A DNA stretch of 44,055 nt. It comes from an uncultured Rubrobacteraceae bacterium (GTDB taxonomy: Bacteria > Actinomycetota > Rubrobacteria > Rubrobacterales > Rubrobacteraceae). Shown piece by piece: positions 29,773-38,446 of the stretch (its first letter is position 1; each line of letters opens with the position of its first letter). The notes under the pieces are model-generated. The model made no database searches. It was given only the letters and a program-made list of their open reading frames with translations, and was not told where the DNA came from. A program made the position numbers and the translations under genes. The stretch spans positions 1-44,055 of the forward strand of contig CADCUZ010000045.1 of the NCBI GenBank assembly GCA_902806015.1, written 5' to 3'.

Positions 29773-30817
29773 TGTCCTCCGATATGCGGTAGAGGATGCC
29801 GACGGCGGCGAAGCATACCAGGAGGCTCGAGCCCCCGTAGCTCACGAAAGGCAGCGTCATGCCGGCGAGCGGCAGCACGACCATCGCGGCCCCCATGTTG
29901 AAGACCGCCTGCAGGGTGAGCATCGTCGTCAGGCCGGCCGCTACGCAGCGGGCCATCACGGAGGGGGCTTCGAGCGCTATCTTTACGCCGCAGAGGGCCA
30001 GAAAGCAGAAGGCCGCTATGACGCCGACCATCCCGAGCAGGCCCAGCTCCTCGCCGACCAGCGCGAAGATCATGTCCGTGTTGATCTCCGGCACGACAGC
30101 CCCCTGGCCGCCCGACCCCGCCCCCGACCCGAAGAGACCGCCCGCCTTTATCGCGATCATGGCCTGCACGTTCTGGTAGCCGGAGGTGTCGGCCACAGCC
30201 AGGGGGTCGAGGAACGTCAGGAACCTCTGCCGCCGGTACGGCGCGAGCAGCATAACCACCGCGAGCGCCGCGACGGCCCCGACGCCCGAGAGGAGCAGGT
30301 CCCTGGTACGAACCTCCGAGGCCCACAGCGCCCCCGCCGCGCCAGCCAGCAGGACGATCGAGGTGCCGAAGTCCGGTTCGACCAAGACCAGCCCGAAGAG
30401 CAGCCCGACGGCGGCCAGCGGCTTTGGCGGCAACCCGGACCCGGGCTTCAGGCGCGCCAGAGCGCAGCTCAGGTAGACGACGCCCGCTATCTTCGCGAAC
30501 TCCGACGGCTGGAGGTTCATGAACCCAGCGTCGAGCCACCGGCGCGAACCGTTTACCTCCAGGCCTACTCCCGGGACGAGCACCAGGATGAGCCCGACCA
30601 ACACGACCGCGTACAGGACCGAAGCGTACCGGCGCCAGACGGTGTATCGAACCCTGCTTACCACTGCGAACACCGCGATCCCGAGCGCCAGGTGCACGAG
30701 CCTGACGATCAGGATCCCCGTGCCGGAGAACCTGTAGGTGGCGGAGTAGATCATCACCACCCCGAACAACGAGAGCCCTAGCGCGACGAAGAACAGGTTC
30801 GCCCTGACCCCCGTCAT
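29660..30817 (-). CDS. ftsW: FtsW, septal peptidoglycan glycosyltransferase (SEDS)
   Basis: Polymerises lipid II together with its partner FtsI. Eight to ten membrane helices are visible. The SEDS motifs are NGSRRWLDAGFMNLQPSEFA (K in KIAG), VEPDFGTSIVLLAG, GYQNVQAMIAIKAGGLFGSG, and a C-terminal LPFVSYGGSSLL. A basic, Arg-rich cytoplasmic tail follows (about 40 residues), most of it within the murG overlap. ATG at 30815-30817 (AAGGAG upstream) overlaps the murD stop (ATGA) and gives 385 residues; the longer upstream frame is a murD shadow. Confidence 0.96.
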   Translation of the reverse strand: MTGVRANLFFVALGLSLFGVVMIYSATYRFSGTGILIVRLVHLALGIAVFAVVSRVRYTVWRRYASVLYAVVLVGLILVLVPGVGLEVNGSRRWLDAGFMNLQPSEFAKIAGVVYLSCALARLKPGSGLPPKPLAAVGLLFGLVLVEPDFGTSIVLLAGAAGALWASEVRTRDLLLSGVGAVAALAVVMLLAPYRRQRFLTFLDPLAVADTSGYQNVQAMIAIKAGGLFGSGAGSGGQGAVVPEINTDMIFALVGEELGLLGMVGVIAAFCFLALCGVKIALEAPSVMARCVAAGLTTMLTLQAVFNMGAAMVVLPLAGMTLPFVSYGGSSLLVCFAAVGILYRISEDSERAREVKPRGRTRATPGPDSRRRDRRARDPRAVRSL

Positions 30818-32145
30818 CGCTCCTTCGCCCCCTGCCGTCCTGCGAGCCCCTGAGCGAGCCGCGCGAACGCCCTGCCCCGCTCCGCGTACCCGGCGAACTG
30901 GTCGAAGCTCGCGCACCCGGGCGAAAGCAGCACAACGTCGCCCGCCCGCGCAATCTCTGCGGCCCGCAATACGGCCGAGCCCAGATCCCGCAGACGCTGG
31001 ACCACGCCGCCGTACCCCTCGCCCTCCAGAAACCCGGCGATCCGCGGCCCTGCCTCGCCTTGGCACAGGACGGCACGGCATGGCCCGAGGTGCGGCAAGA
31101 TCTCCCCAAAATCCGTGTGCTTCTCGGAGCCGCCGAGGATGAGCACGACCGTCCGGTCCAGCCCCCCGAGGGCGGCCGCGACCGCCGCCGGGTTGGTCGC
31201 CTTGGAGTCGTCCACGTAACTCACGCCGCCGATCTCGGCGACGACCTCCAACCGGTGCGGCTTGAGGTGGTACCCCATCAGCCCGGCCCGGATCTTCCGC
31301 ATCCCGACGCCGAGTCCTTCCGCAGCGGCGGCGGCGAAGAGCGCGTTCTCGTGGTTGTGCGCGCCCGCGAAAGGCAGCTCGTCGGCGCGCGCGATAGGGA
31401 CGCCCCGCAGGGAGAGCCGTCCGTCACGAAGCGCCGTGTCCCCCTCTCCGATGAGCAACGGGCTGCCTGGCAGGCCGCGGACGGCCTCGCGCCCTACAGG
31501 ATCTCCGGCGCTCACGAGGGCGAGGTCCTCCGTTCGCTGCCCCTCGAAGACGCGTAGCTTGTCCCGCCGGTACTCCTCGAACGAGGCGTGCCAGTCCATG
31601 TGGTCCGGGCGGGCGTTCAGCAGCGCCGCGACGTCGAAGCCGGGCTCCGTCGTGTAGTGGAGTTGGAAAGACGACACCTCCAGCACCAGCAGTCCCGTAT
31701 CCCGTATCTCGTCGAGGCATCCCGTGGGCGCCCGCCAAGAATTTCCGGCGACCGTGTGCGGCACCTCCGCGACATCGAGTACCCGGTGCAGCATGTCCGC
31801 TACCGTTGTCTTGCCGTTGGTCCCGGTGATGGCCGCGACCCGCACCTCGGGTCCCAGAAGCTCCAGGCCAAGCGCTACCTCCGAGAGGATGGGGATGCCG
31901 TGCCCTTCCGCCGCGCGTAAAACGGGGTCTCGCGGCCCGACGCCGGGGCTGACGACGATCCGGCCCACGCCGTCTAGCACCTCCGGGCCCGCCGTGAGGC
32001 GTCCTTCCACGCCGAGTCTCGAGAGCGTAGTCCGCAGGGGCTGCCCGTCGCTGGCGTCAGCCACGAGCACGTCGGCGCCCCTGTCGACGAGGGCGTTCGC
32101 CGCGGCGACGCCCGATTCGCCGAGCCCGTAGACGAGTGTCCTCAC
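30814..32145 (-). CDS. murD: UDP-N-acetylmuramoylalanine--D-glutamate ligase
   Basis: Adds D-Glu to UDP-MurNAc-Ala. The N-terminus VYGLGESGVAAANAL is the UDP-binding fold, the ATP loop is ITGTNGKTTVADML (~107-120), and the central motifs are EVSSFQLHYT and LNARPDHMDWH. The C-terminal domain has VDDSKATNPAAVAAAL, LILGGSEKHTDF and LLSPGCASFDQF. 443 residues. GTG start four bases after the mraY stop. Confidence 0.97.
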   Translation of the reverse strand: MRTLVYGLGESGVAAANALVDRGADVLVADASDGQPLRTTLSRLGVEGRLTAGPEVLDGVGRIVVSPGVGPRDPVLRAAEGHGIPILSEVALGLELLGPEVRVAAITGTNGKTTVADMLHRVLDVAEVPHTVAGNSWRAPTGCLDEIRDTGLLVLEVSSFQLHYTTEPGFDVAALLNARPDHMDWHASFEEYRRDKLRVFEGQRTEDLALVSAGDPVGREAVRGLPGSPLLIGEGDTALRDGRLSLRGVPIARADELPFAGAHNHENALFAAAAAEGLGVGMRKIRAGLMGYHLKPHRLEVVAEIGGVSYVDDSKATNPAAVAAALGGLDRTVVLILGGSEKHTDFGEILPHLGPCRAVLCQGEAGPRIAGFLEGEGYGGVVQRLRDLGSAVLRAAEIARAGDVVLLSPGCASFDQFAGYAERGRAFARLAQGLAGRQGAKER

Positions 32146-32149
32146 GGTA

Positions 32150-33145
32150 TCAGCCGACCGCGTTGTAGAGGAACAGGTAGTAGAGAAAGAAGCCGAAGGC
32201 GGAAAATGCGGCCTGGACGATCCAGAACCGGACCACTACCTTGTTCTCCTCCCAGCCGAGGAACTCGAAGTGGTGATGGATGGGGGCCATCTTGAAGACC
32301 CGCTTGCCCGTGAGCTTGAAGACGGCGACCTGGATCATTACCGAGAGCGCCTCTAGCACGAAGAGCCCAGCGATAACGGGCAACAGGAGCTCAGTTTTTG
32401 TCAGGACCGCCGCGGCGGCGAGGACACCCCCAATAGCGAGGGATCCCGTATCACCCATAAAGATATCCGCCGGGTGGGAGTTGTACCAGAGGAACCCGAT
32501 GATGGCGCCCACCATCGCGCCGCAGATGATCGCGACGTCGTACTGGCGCTCCAGGAACGCGATGGCCGTGTAGGCCAGAAGCGCCAACGCACCAGCCCCC
32601 GCGGCGAGCCCGTCGAGGCCGTCCGTCAGGTTCACGGCGTTCGTCGTGCCGACGATCACGAGCAGCAGGAAACCGCTGAAGAGCGCGAGCCCCACTATCC
32701 CGGGGCCGAGCACGAGGCTAAGGTCGAAGTACGGGACGAGCACGGTCTGTGTGACACCCACGTAGTAGACCGAGAGCACGTCGGCCAGCACGACGGCGAG
32801 CGTCAGGAGCCCGAACTTGTAGCGCGCGCTCAAACCTTCAGGCCGCTTTTTGGAGATCTTCTGCCAGTCATCGTAGAGGCAGATGCCCGCCACCACCGCC
32901 ACAAGCAGCAGCGTGGCGAAGGTCGCCGCGTTCGCCCGCGCGACCACCAGGAGCGCCGCCACGAGCCCCGTCAGCATCACGACCCCGCCCATCGTTGGCG
33001 TGCCGGCCTTGATCAGGTGCGTCTGCGGCCCCTCTTCCCTGACGAACTGCCCGAACTTTCGCGATTGCAAGAACACTATGAACGCCGACCCGAGCCCGAA
33101 GGTTACGACAAAAGCCACTGCCGCCGCGAGCACAACGCTAAACAA
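32150..33145 (-). CDS. mraY: MraY, phospho-MurNAc-pentapeptide translocase
   Basis: Transfers phospho-MurNAc-pentapeptide to undecaprenyl phosphate, making lipid I. About ten membrane helices. Signatures: GPQTHLIKAGTPTMGGVV near the N-terminus, LYDDW (active-site Asp pair), NAVNLTDGLDGLAAG, YNSHPADIFMGDTGSLAIGG, and the cytoplasmic KMAPIHHHFEFLGW. 331 residues. TTG at 33143-33145 is inside the last codons of murF. Confidence 0.97.
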   Translation of the reverse strand: MFSVVLAAAVAFVVTFGLGSAFIVFLQSRKFGQFVREEGPQTHLIKAGTPTMGGVVMLTGLVAALLVVARANAATFATLLLVAVVAGICLYDDWQKISKKRPEGLSARYKFGLLTLAVVLADVLSVYYVGVTQTVLVPYFDLSLVLGPGIVGLALFSGFLLLVIVGTTNAVNLTDGLDGLAAGAGALALLAYTAIAFLERQYDVAIICGAMVGAIIGFLWYNSHPADIFMGDTGSLAIGGVLAAAAVLTKTELLLPVIAGLFVLEALSVMIQVAVFKLTGKRVFKMAPIHHHFEFLGWEENKVVVRFWIVQAAFSAFGFFLYYLFLYNAVG

Positions 33146-34520
33146 GAGCTAGACTTTTCTTTAACTGACGGGTTAGAGTGTCGAGCTGAACCCCCCTCGA
33201 CCCCTTGACGATCAGGTAGTCCCCGGGCTCCAGGGCACCGCTAACCCCCGACGCCGCGGCAGCAGCGTCGGGGTAAAAGAGCGTCGCGCCGGTAAAGGTT
33301 TCGGCGTACCAGCGGGCCTCGTCCCCGACGCAGGCGAGCAAGTCGACGCCGAGGTCGTTGGCGAGCGTGCCGATCTCGCGGTGGTACGTGCGGGAGCCAG
33401 CCCCGAGCTCGAACATGCCCCCGAGCACGACGACGAGGCGGCGCCCCTGCCTCCCCGCCGTCTCAGCCGCGTACCGCAGCACGGCGGCCATCGAGGGCGG
33501 TGACGCCGCGTTGTATGAGTCGTCGTAGACGAGGACGTCGTCGCGCAGACGGTAGACGTCGCCCCTCATCCCCGTCCGCTTCAGGCGAGAGATGCCCCGC
33601 GCCGTCTCTTCGAGGTCCAGGCCGAGCGCCAGGGCACCGCCCATCGCCGCGAGCAACGGCTCCACCAAGTGCGTGCCGAAGACGGGCGAACGGATCTTGA
33701 CCGACCGGCCCCCCAGGTGCCCGACGAAGCGCAGGCCGCCTTCGTCCTCGGCAAAGTCCGAGGCCCAGAGGTCCGCGCCTCCGGCCCTCTTCGCGGAGAA
33801 GACGATGCGGCGCGCGAGGTCCTTCTCCGGGGCCACGGCGACGTCGGGCACTCCGAGGGGCGAGACGAGCGAGCCCTCCGGTGGCAGGGAGGCGGCAAGC
33901 TCGCCCTTTGTCGCGGCGAGCGCCTTTAGGCTGCCGAAGGAATCCAGATGGGCCGGGGCGATAGCCGTCAGGATGCCGTACCTGGGGGAGGCGATAGCGC
34001 ACAGGTCCGCGACGTTGCCGACGTGGGTGGCGCCCATCTCGAGCACCAGCACTTCCGTGTTGGCCCCGGCGGCCAGGACCGTCAGAGGAAGACCGATCTC
34101 GTTGTTCAGGTTGCCGACCGTCGCCGAAACCTTCACGCCGGCTGAGCGCAAAACGACCGAGAGCGCGTCCTTGGTCGTCGTCTTGCCGACGCTGCCTGTG
34201 ATCCCGACGACGGCGGGTGCCTCCACGTCCGGCCGCCGCAGCGACCACCGCGCCAGGTCCTGCAAAGCTGCCATGGGATCATTTACCACGAGGGTCGGCC
34301 CATCGAGCGGACGCGTGGCCACGGTCGCCACGGCGCCGCGCTGGAAGGCTTCATTCGCGAAGGCCGCGCCGTCGATCCGGCCCTGAAAGGCGAAGAAGAG
34401 GTCGCCACCCCGGACTTGCCTGGAGTCCGAGGCCGCGCCCCTCACCTCGGCGCCCCCGTCCGTCCCGTGCAGGCCGGCACCGAGGACCAGCGCCACCTCC
34501 CGAAGGGCGGCAGGCCTCAC
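33138..34520 (-). CDS. murF: UDP-MurNAc-tripeptide--D-Ala-D-Ala ligase
   Basis: Adds D-Ala-D-Ala to complete the pentapeptide. The N-terminal domain has ASDSRQVRGGDLFFAFQG. The ATP loop GSVGKTTTKD (~109-118) has the TK typical of MurF rather than MurE. Further motifs are NLNNEIGLPLTVL, VLEMGATHVGNV and VYDDSYNAASPPSMAAVL. GTG 34518-34520 overlaps the ftsI stop (GTGA) and gives 460 residues; the longer frame is an ftsI shadow. murE, usually between ftsI and murF, is absent. Confidence 0.96.
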   Translation of the reverse strand: MRPAALREVALVLGAGLHGTDGGAEVRGAASDSRQVRGGDLFFAFQGRIDGAAFANEAFQRGAVATVATRPLDGPTLVVNDPMAALQDLARWSLRRPDVEAPAVVGITGSVGKTTTKDALSVVLRSAGVKVSATVGNLNNEIGLPLTVLAAGANTEVLVLEMGATHVGNVADLCAIASPRYGILTAIAPAHLDSFGSLKALAATKGELAASLPPEGSLVSPLGVPDVAVAPEKDLARRIVFSAKRAGGADLWASDFAEDEGGLRFVGHLGGRSVKIRSPVFGTHLVEPLLAAMGGALALGLDLEETARGISRLKRTGMRGDVYRLRDDVLVYDDSYNAASPPSMAAVLRYAAETAGRQGRRLVVVLGGMFELGAGSRTYHREIGTLANDLGVDLLACVGDEARWYAETFTGATLFYPDAAAAASGVSGALEPGDYLIVKGSRGVQLDTLTRQLKKSLALV

Positions 34521-36370
34521 TGCCCTGCCCCTTCGGGCCTTGGGGCCGGATTGTCCGGGGGTATGTTGTAGTAGCCGAGGGCGAAGCTCATTACGTCCCG
34601 GAAGGTGGGCGCCGAGGTGAGCTCGCCCCAGTAGGTGGTCTGCGGCTCGTCGACGGCTATGAGCATGACGAACTCCGGGTCGGTCGCCGGCGCGAACCCT
34701 ACAAAGGAGGAGACGTACTCGGTTGTGTAGGTGCCGGTCTGCGGGTCCACTTTCTGGGAGGTCCCGGTCTTGCCGGCCACCGTGTAACCGGGAATCTGGG
34801 CCAGGTGGCCCGACCCGTCTTCGACTACGCCCTGCAACATCGTTCCTACTATATCCGAGGTCTCCTCGCTTATCACCCTGGGTCCCGGAGGCGCTGGGAC
34901 CTCGCGCTCCGTAACGTGCGACGTGACCCTCTGTCCCCCGTTTGCGAGCGCGGCGTAGCCCGCCACGAGCTGCAGCGGCGTCACGGTCAGTCCTTGCCCA
35001 ATGGGGATGTTGCCGATGGAGGAGCCGCTCCACTGCTCGTAGGCGGGCACGACGCCGGGGTCCTCGCCCCACAGGTCGACGCCCGTCGGCTTCCCGAACC
35101 CGAAGCGCCGGATCGCGGCGTGCAGCCCCTCCCCCCCGAGCGCCTGCGCGACCTGTATGGCCCCGACGTTGCTCGATTCCCGCAGGACGTCCGCAGGCGC
35201 CATGACCTTTGTCTTGTGCGGGTGGGAGTCGTGTATTATGCGGTCAGCGACGGCCATGCGGTCTGGCACGACGAAGGTGGACTGCGTGGAGACGGCGCCG
35301 GCCTCCAGGGCCGAGGCGACAGTGAACGCCTTGAAGGTGGACCCTGGCTCGTAGGGGTCCGTTATCACCCGGTCGCGCTGCGATTCTATGGGCGCCTCCC
35401 CGAACTCGTTGTTGTCGTAACTGGGGAAGTTGGCGAGCGCGACGATGGAGCCATCCTCCACGCGCATCATGAGGCCGACCGCGCTTTTGGCCTCGTGCTT
35501 CTCGACGGTCGCCCGGAGTGCGTCTTCCAGCTCTTGCTGGACGGCGGTGTCTATCGTGAGGGTGACGTCTTTGCCGGAGCCGAGCTGCCGGTCCCAGCGC
35601 GACTCTATGCCGCCGAACGCCTGGCCGAAGTCCCCCTGGTACCCGGTGAGCTGGCTCGCCAGGGCCTCCTCCGGGTAGACCCTGAGCGTGTCGGGTTCCG
35701 TCGTGACGCCCGCTATCCCGAGCCCCTCGACCTTGCGCGCGGCGTCCGGCGGCACGTCGGTGGCGACCTCGCTGTAACCGGCGGGTTGCCCCGTGGGGCT
35801 CGTCGCGGAGAGCGAGGCCAGTATCTCCCTCTCCGTGAGGCCGACCGCCGGGCCGAGCACATTCGCCAGGGCCCTGGCCGCGGAGGCCTGGTCCTCGACG
35901 AGGTAGGGTGTAGCGACGATCCGGGCCGCCTCCAGGCTCTTCGCGAGCTCTCGCCCGTCGGCACTCAGGATGCTGCCACGCGGGGTGCCGGGGACGGCCA
36001 GCTGCTCGACCCCGATCTCGGCCGCGAGGGCCCCGTAACGGTCGTCCGTGAGCCCTATCTGGGCCGCCCTTCCGCCCAAAAGCAGCGCGATCACGACGAA
36101 CACCGCCGCCACGATGCGCAGCCGCCCGTAACCGATGGGTGTCTTCCTGGACGGGGCGGCATCGAGGTCTCTGTACCGGGCGCCCTTACTGGCACGCGTG
36201 CTGCGCCGTCCCGCAATGGGGACGACACGAGGCCCGGCACGTTTGCCCTTCCGGGTCTTCCGGAGGGAGTTTTTGGGGGTACCGACTTCGGCTCCGGCTT
36301 TCCGGCCCATCGCGCGTCTAGCGCGGTCGCGGCTCCCCTCCTCTCGCTTCTCCCTCATTTTGCGTCCCAT
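34517..36370 (-). CDS. ftsI: FtsI-type septal transpeptidase (class B PBP)
   Basis: Crosslinks septal peptidoglycan with FtsW. There is an ~80-residue basic cytoplasmic tail rich in Arg and Lys and one membrane helix (~85-103). The pedestal domain begins TPRGSILSADGRELAKS. The transpeptidase has all active-site motifs: STFK (~344-347), SSN (~399-401) and KTGT (~534-537). No PASTA repeats. 617 residues. ATG at 36368-36370 has AGGAGG touching it; the fifth codon is also ATG and has more usual spacing. It overlaps the ftsL-like gene by 53 bp. Confidence 0.95.
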   Translation of the reverse strand: MGRKMREKREEGSRDRARRAMGRKAGAEVGTPKNSLRKTRKGKRAGPRVVPIAGRRSTRASKGARYRDLDAAPSRKTPIGYGRLRIVAAVFVVIALLLGGRAAQIGLTDDRYGALAAEIGVEQLAVPGTPRGSILSADGRELAKSLEAARIVATPYLVEDQASAARALANVLGPAVGLTEREILASLSATSPTGQPAGYSEVATDVPPDAARKVEGLGIAGVTTEPDTLRVYPEEALASQLTGYQGDFGQAFGGIESRWDRQLGSGKDVTLTIDTAVQQELEDALRATVEKHEAKSAVGLMMRVEDGSIVALANFPSYDNNEFGEAPIESQRDRVITDPYEPGSTFKAFTVASALEAGAVSTQSTFVVPDRMAVADRIIHDSHPHKTKVMAPADVLRESSNVGAIQVAQALGGEGLHAAIRRFGFGKPTGVDLWGEDPGVVPAYEQWSGSSIGNIPIGQGLTVTPLQLVAGYAALANGGQRVTSHVTEREVPAPPGPRVISEETSDIVGTMLQGVVEDGSGHLAQIPGYTVAGKTGTSQKVDPQTGTYTTEYVSSFVGFAPATDPEFVMLIAVDEPQTTYWGELTSAPTFRDVMSFALGYYNIPPDNPAPRPEGAGQ

Positions 36371-36758
36371 CCTCCTGGTTTACGTCACCCACGACTTCGA
36401 GGTCGGCACTTCCCGCGTCCCGCATCCCGAGCTTCTCCCGGGCCAACGGCCGCACCCTGTCCGCCGCCGACAACTGTGCGACCTTGACCTCTAGTCTCTC
36501 CCCATTGGCCCTGGCCCCGTCGAGTTTCTCTTGCAGCGCCCCCTCCCGGCTTTCGACCCCGCCGGAGACCGTGTGCAGGTAGACGCTGCCCAACATCAAC
36601 AGTACCGGCACGACCACCAGGAACGCGAACCGCCGACGACGCCCGCGCTCTCTTCGCCCAACCTTCCCGACCCGGGTGGCCTCCGGGGTCCGCTCCCACG
36701 GTGGCCAGGCCGGCTGCGTCGGCAGGGTCGAGCGGTAACGCCGCTGCGGCGCGGCCAT
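36318..36758 (-). CDS. FtsL/FtsB-like bitopic division protein
   Basis: Sits at the usual ftsL position between rsmH and ftsI. The 146 residues are a basic cytoplasmic stretch, one membrane helix (~44-63, FAFLVVVPVLLMLGSVYL), a heptad-rich extracytoplasmic coil (~66-100, REGALQEKLDGARANGERLE), and the FtsB/FtsL-type end VRPLAREKLGMRD. Sequence is poorly conserved in this family, so the call rests on topology and position. The ATG overlaps the rsmH stop by one base (TGATG). Confidence 0.82.
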   Translation of the reverse strand: MAAPQRRYRSTLPTQPAWPPWERTPEATRVGKVGRRERGRRRRFAFLVVVPVLLMLGSVYLHTVSGGVESREGALQEKLDGARANGERLEVKVAQLSAADRVRPLAREKLGMRDAGSADLEVVGDVNQEDGTQNEGEARGGEPRPR

Positions 36759-37687
36759 CAGGCGTCCCCCGGCGGCTCGGAGGTCCTCGTGGCCGACCGC
36801 AAACGGGCGGAGGCGCTGCGCGGGTTCTCCCTGACCTCATCCTCCGACGGTCGAACCACCGCGCGCCGCCGGAAGACGGGGCTCGCCCCGCACACGCAGA
36901 CCGGTAGCTCGGGCGGGCAGACGCACCGGCCCTCACGCTCCCCGATAAAGCGTTTGACGATCCGGTCTTCGCCAGAGTGGAAGGTGATGACCACGAGACG
37001 CCCACCCGGCACCAGCAACCGCTCCGTGGCCCGCAAGGCTCGCCGCAGGCCCTCGAGCTCGTCGTTGACCCGCACGCGCACCGCCTGGAATACCCTTTTG
37101 GCGGGGTTGCCGCCGCGCTCCTTCCAGCCCAAGGCCGCCCGCACCGCGTCGTGCAGGTCCGTCGTGGTCGAAAGCGGCCTGCGACGCACGACTTCGCGCG
37201 CCACCCGTCTGGCCTCTCCGCGGGGCACGTCGCCGTAGAGCACCAGCGTCTCGACTAGCTCCGCCACCTCGACCGTGTTGACGTACCCGGCCGCCGACAC
37301 CCCGGACCCGGGGTCCATCCTCATGTCGAGCGGGCCCTCCGCGACGTAAGAGAAGCCGCGCCCCGGCTCGTCGATCTGGAAACTCGAAAGCCCGAGGTCG
37401 AAGAGCACCGCGTCCACGCGCTCACCCCCCTCGACCAGCCCCCACAAAACCTCGTCGTAGGGTCCGGCGATAAAGGAGAACCGGTCGTCGCGCAAGAGGT
37501 CCCGCGCACGCTCGGCCGCCGCCGGGTCCCGGTCTATCCCGATCACGCCGCCCGAGGAGACTTCTTGAAGCACCCGGCACGCGTGGCCGCCGCCCCCGAA
37601 AGTGGCGTCCACGACCACCGAGTGAGCCTCGACCGCGAGGGTCGAAACGGCCTCTTCGAGCAAGACCGGTTTGTGCCCGGTCGCCAT
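36758..37687 (-). CDS. rsmH: 16S rRNA m4C1402 methyltransferase
   Basis: N4-methylates C1402 of 16S rRNA using SAM. N-terminal HKPVLLEEAV, SAM site VVDATFGGGGHACRVL (Asp ~27), GIDRDPAA, LFDLGLSSFQID, GRGFSYVAEGPLDMRMD, and C-terminal VITFHSGEDRIVKRF. 309 residues. ATG 37685-37687 overlaps the mraZ stop (TGATG); a TTG one codon earlier is equally in frame. Confidence 0.97.
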   Translation of the reverse strand: MATGHKPVLLEEAVSTLAVEAHSVVVDATFGGGGHACRVLQEVSSGGVIGIDRDPAAAERARDLLRDDRFSFIAGPYDEVLWGLVEGGERVDAVLFDLGLSSFQIDEPGRGFSYVAEGPLDMRMDPGSGVSAAGYVNTVEVAELVETLVLYGDVPRGEARRVAREVVRRRPLSTTTDLHDAVRAALGWKERGGNPAKRVFQAVRVRVNDELEGLRRALRATERLLVPGGRLVVITFHSGEDRIVKRFIGEREGRCVCPPELPVCVCGASPVFRRRAVVRPSEDEVRENPRSASARLRSATRTSEPPGDA

Positions 37688-38127
37688 CAACCGCCGAGCT
37701 CCCTGCCGGCAAATTCCTCCACGATCTCCGAGAAAGAATCGTCAGCCCCCGAGACGTAGCGGTCCCACTCGGCTGTGTCCCAGATCTCCAACCGGTCGTC
37801 CACCCCGGTCACGGTCACGTCCCGCTGCAACCCGGCGTACCTGGCGAGCTTGGTAGGGATCAGAACGCGCCCCTGCCTGTCCAGCGTGGCCTCGAAGGCC
37901 ATCGAGAAGAACATGCGGGAGAGCTGGCGACCCCGCGCCGAGAGATCCGCGTTGGCTTTGATGTTCGCCTTGAACGTGGCCCACTCCTCCGGCGGAAAGG
38001 CGAACAGACACCGGTCCACCCCTTTGGTCACAACGATCCCACCCTCGAAATACGGACGGAGGCGAGAGGGGAGGGTCAGGCGCCCTTTCTCGTCCAGCGT
38101 ATGCTCGTACTCTCCTAAAAGGGCCAG
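37687..38127 (-). CDS. mraZ: MraZ transcriptional regulator, apparent CTG start
   Basis: Regulator of the dcw cluster with two SpoVT/AbrB-like halves. Both repeats are visible: GEYEHTLDEKGRLTLPSRLR and FEATLDRQGRVLIPTKLARY. The first repeat lies upstream of the only in-frame GTG (38029-38031). The frame has no ATG, GTG or TTG between that repeat and an in-frame TAG ten codons before its first residue. CTG at 38125-38127 has GGGAG nine bases upstream and gives 146 residues, the normal MraZ length. I therefore place the start there. A GTG 38031 start would lose the first DNA-binding half. Confidence 0.85.
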   Translation of the reverse strand: MALLGEYEHTLDEKGRLTLPSRLRPYFEGGIVVTKGVDRCLFAFPPEEWATFKANIKANADLSARGRQLSRMFFSMAFEATLDRQGRVLIPTKLARYAGLQRDVTVTGVDDRLEIWDTAEWDRYVSGADDSFSEIVEEFAGRELGG

Positions 38128-38138
38128 AACCTGATTCT

Positions 38139-38163
38139 CCCACTACACTCCACTTTGACCCAC
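38139..38163 (-). promoter_or_regulatory. MraZ operator: three 10-bp-spaced GTGG boxes
   Basis: On the minus strand GTGGG (38159-38163), GTGGA (38149-38153) and GTGGG (38139-38143) recur with an exact 10-bp period, just upstream of mraZ and downstream of its likely promoter. This matches the direct TGGG-type repeats bound by MraZ in other bacteria, one per helical turn, and suggests autoregulation of the dcw operon. Confidence 0.7.
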
Positions 38164-38173
38164 AACTGGCGAA

Positions 38174-38202
38174 ATTCTGGCATATGCACGAAAAATAAGC
38201 AA
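38174..38202 (-). promoter_or_regulatory. Candidate promoter of the mraZ/dcw operon
   Basis: Minus strand -35 TTGCTT (38197-38202), 17-bp spacer, -10 CAGAAT (38174-38179). The predicted start near 38167 lies directly before the GTGG boxes, so MraZ binding would cover the initially transcribed region. Weak -35; assigned by eye. Confidence 0.5.
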
Positions 38203-38429
38203 CGTAGGCACCGCGGGGAGACAGCAAAATGGCCCTCATGACCCAAAACGACGCTTATACCCACCCCCCAAGGGGTATGGACCCCCTACCAATGCTTCTC
38301 TGGCAGTGAGTTCGGCGGGCAGGTCGCCTGGCCGGGGGCGTGTGAGATGTAGGGGTGGCTGGAATGAAGGCACGCAACATCTTGGGTATTCGCAAAGTCG
38401 TGGTTGAAAGCGAATGGGGATTGGGGCAG
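38203..38429. other. Intergenic region between dcw promoter and tRNA genes
   Basis: No gene seen in either strand. Low-complexity G/C runs near 38262-38290 can form weak alternative hairpins (ccccc/ggggt stretches). No T-run, repeat array or RNA gene was recognised. Confidence 0.5.
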
Positions 38430-38446
38430 GCCGCCCGTCGGGCGGC
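38430..38446 (-). terminator. Hairpin downstream of the tRNA genes, possible terminator
   Basis: Perfect 7-bp stem GCCGCCC/GGGCGGC with a three-base loop, seven bases past the 3' end of the CAT tRNA on the minus strand. No U-tract follows on the minus strand, so it may work as a processing barrier or weak terminator. Confidence 0.4.

Noticed and set aside
29769..31109. 446-codon minus-strand open frame
   Set aside because: Out-of-frame shadow of ftsW; basic, low-complexity translation without membrane helices, while the true frame has SEDS motifs.
34217..36487. 756-codon plus-strand open frame
   Set aside because: Antisense shadow of murF, ftsI and ftsL in high-GC DNA. Composition is Arg/Gly/Pro-rich with no motif, while the minus-strand frames have full catalytic motifs.
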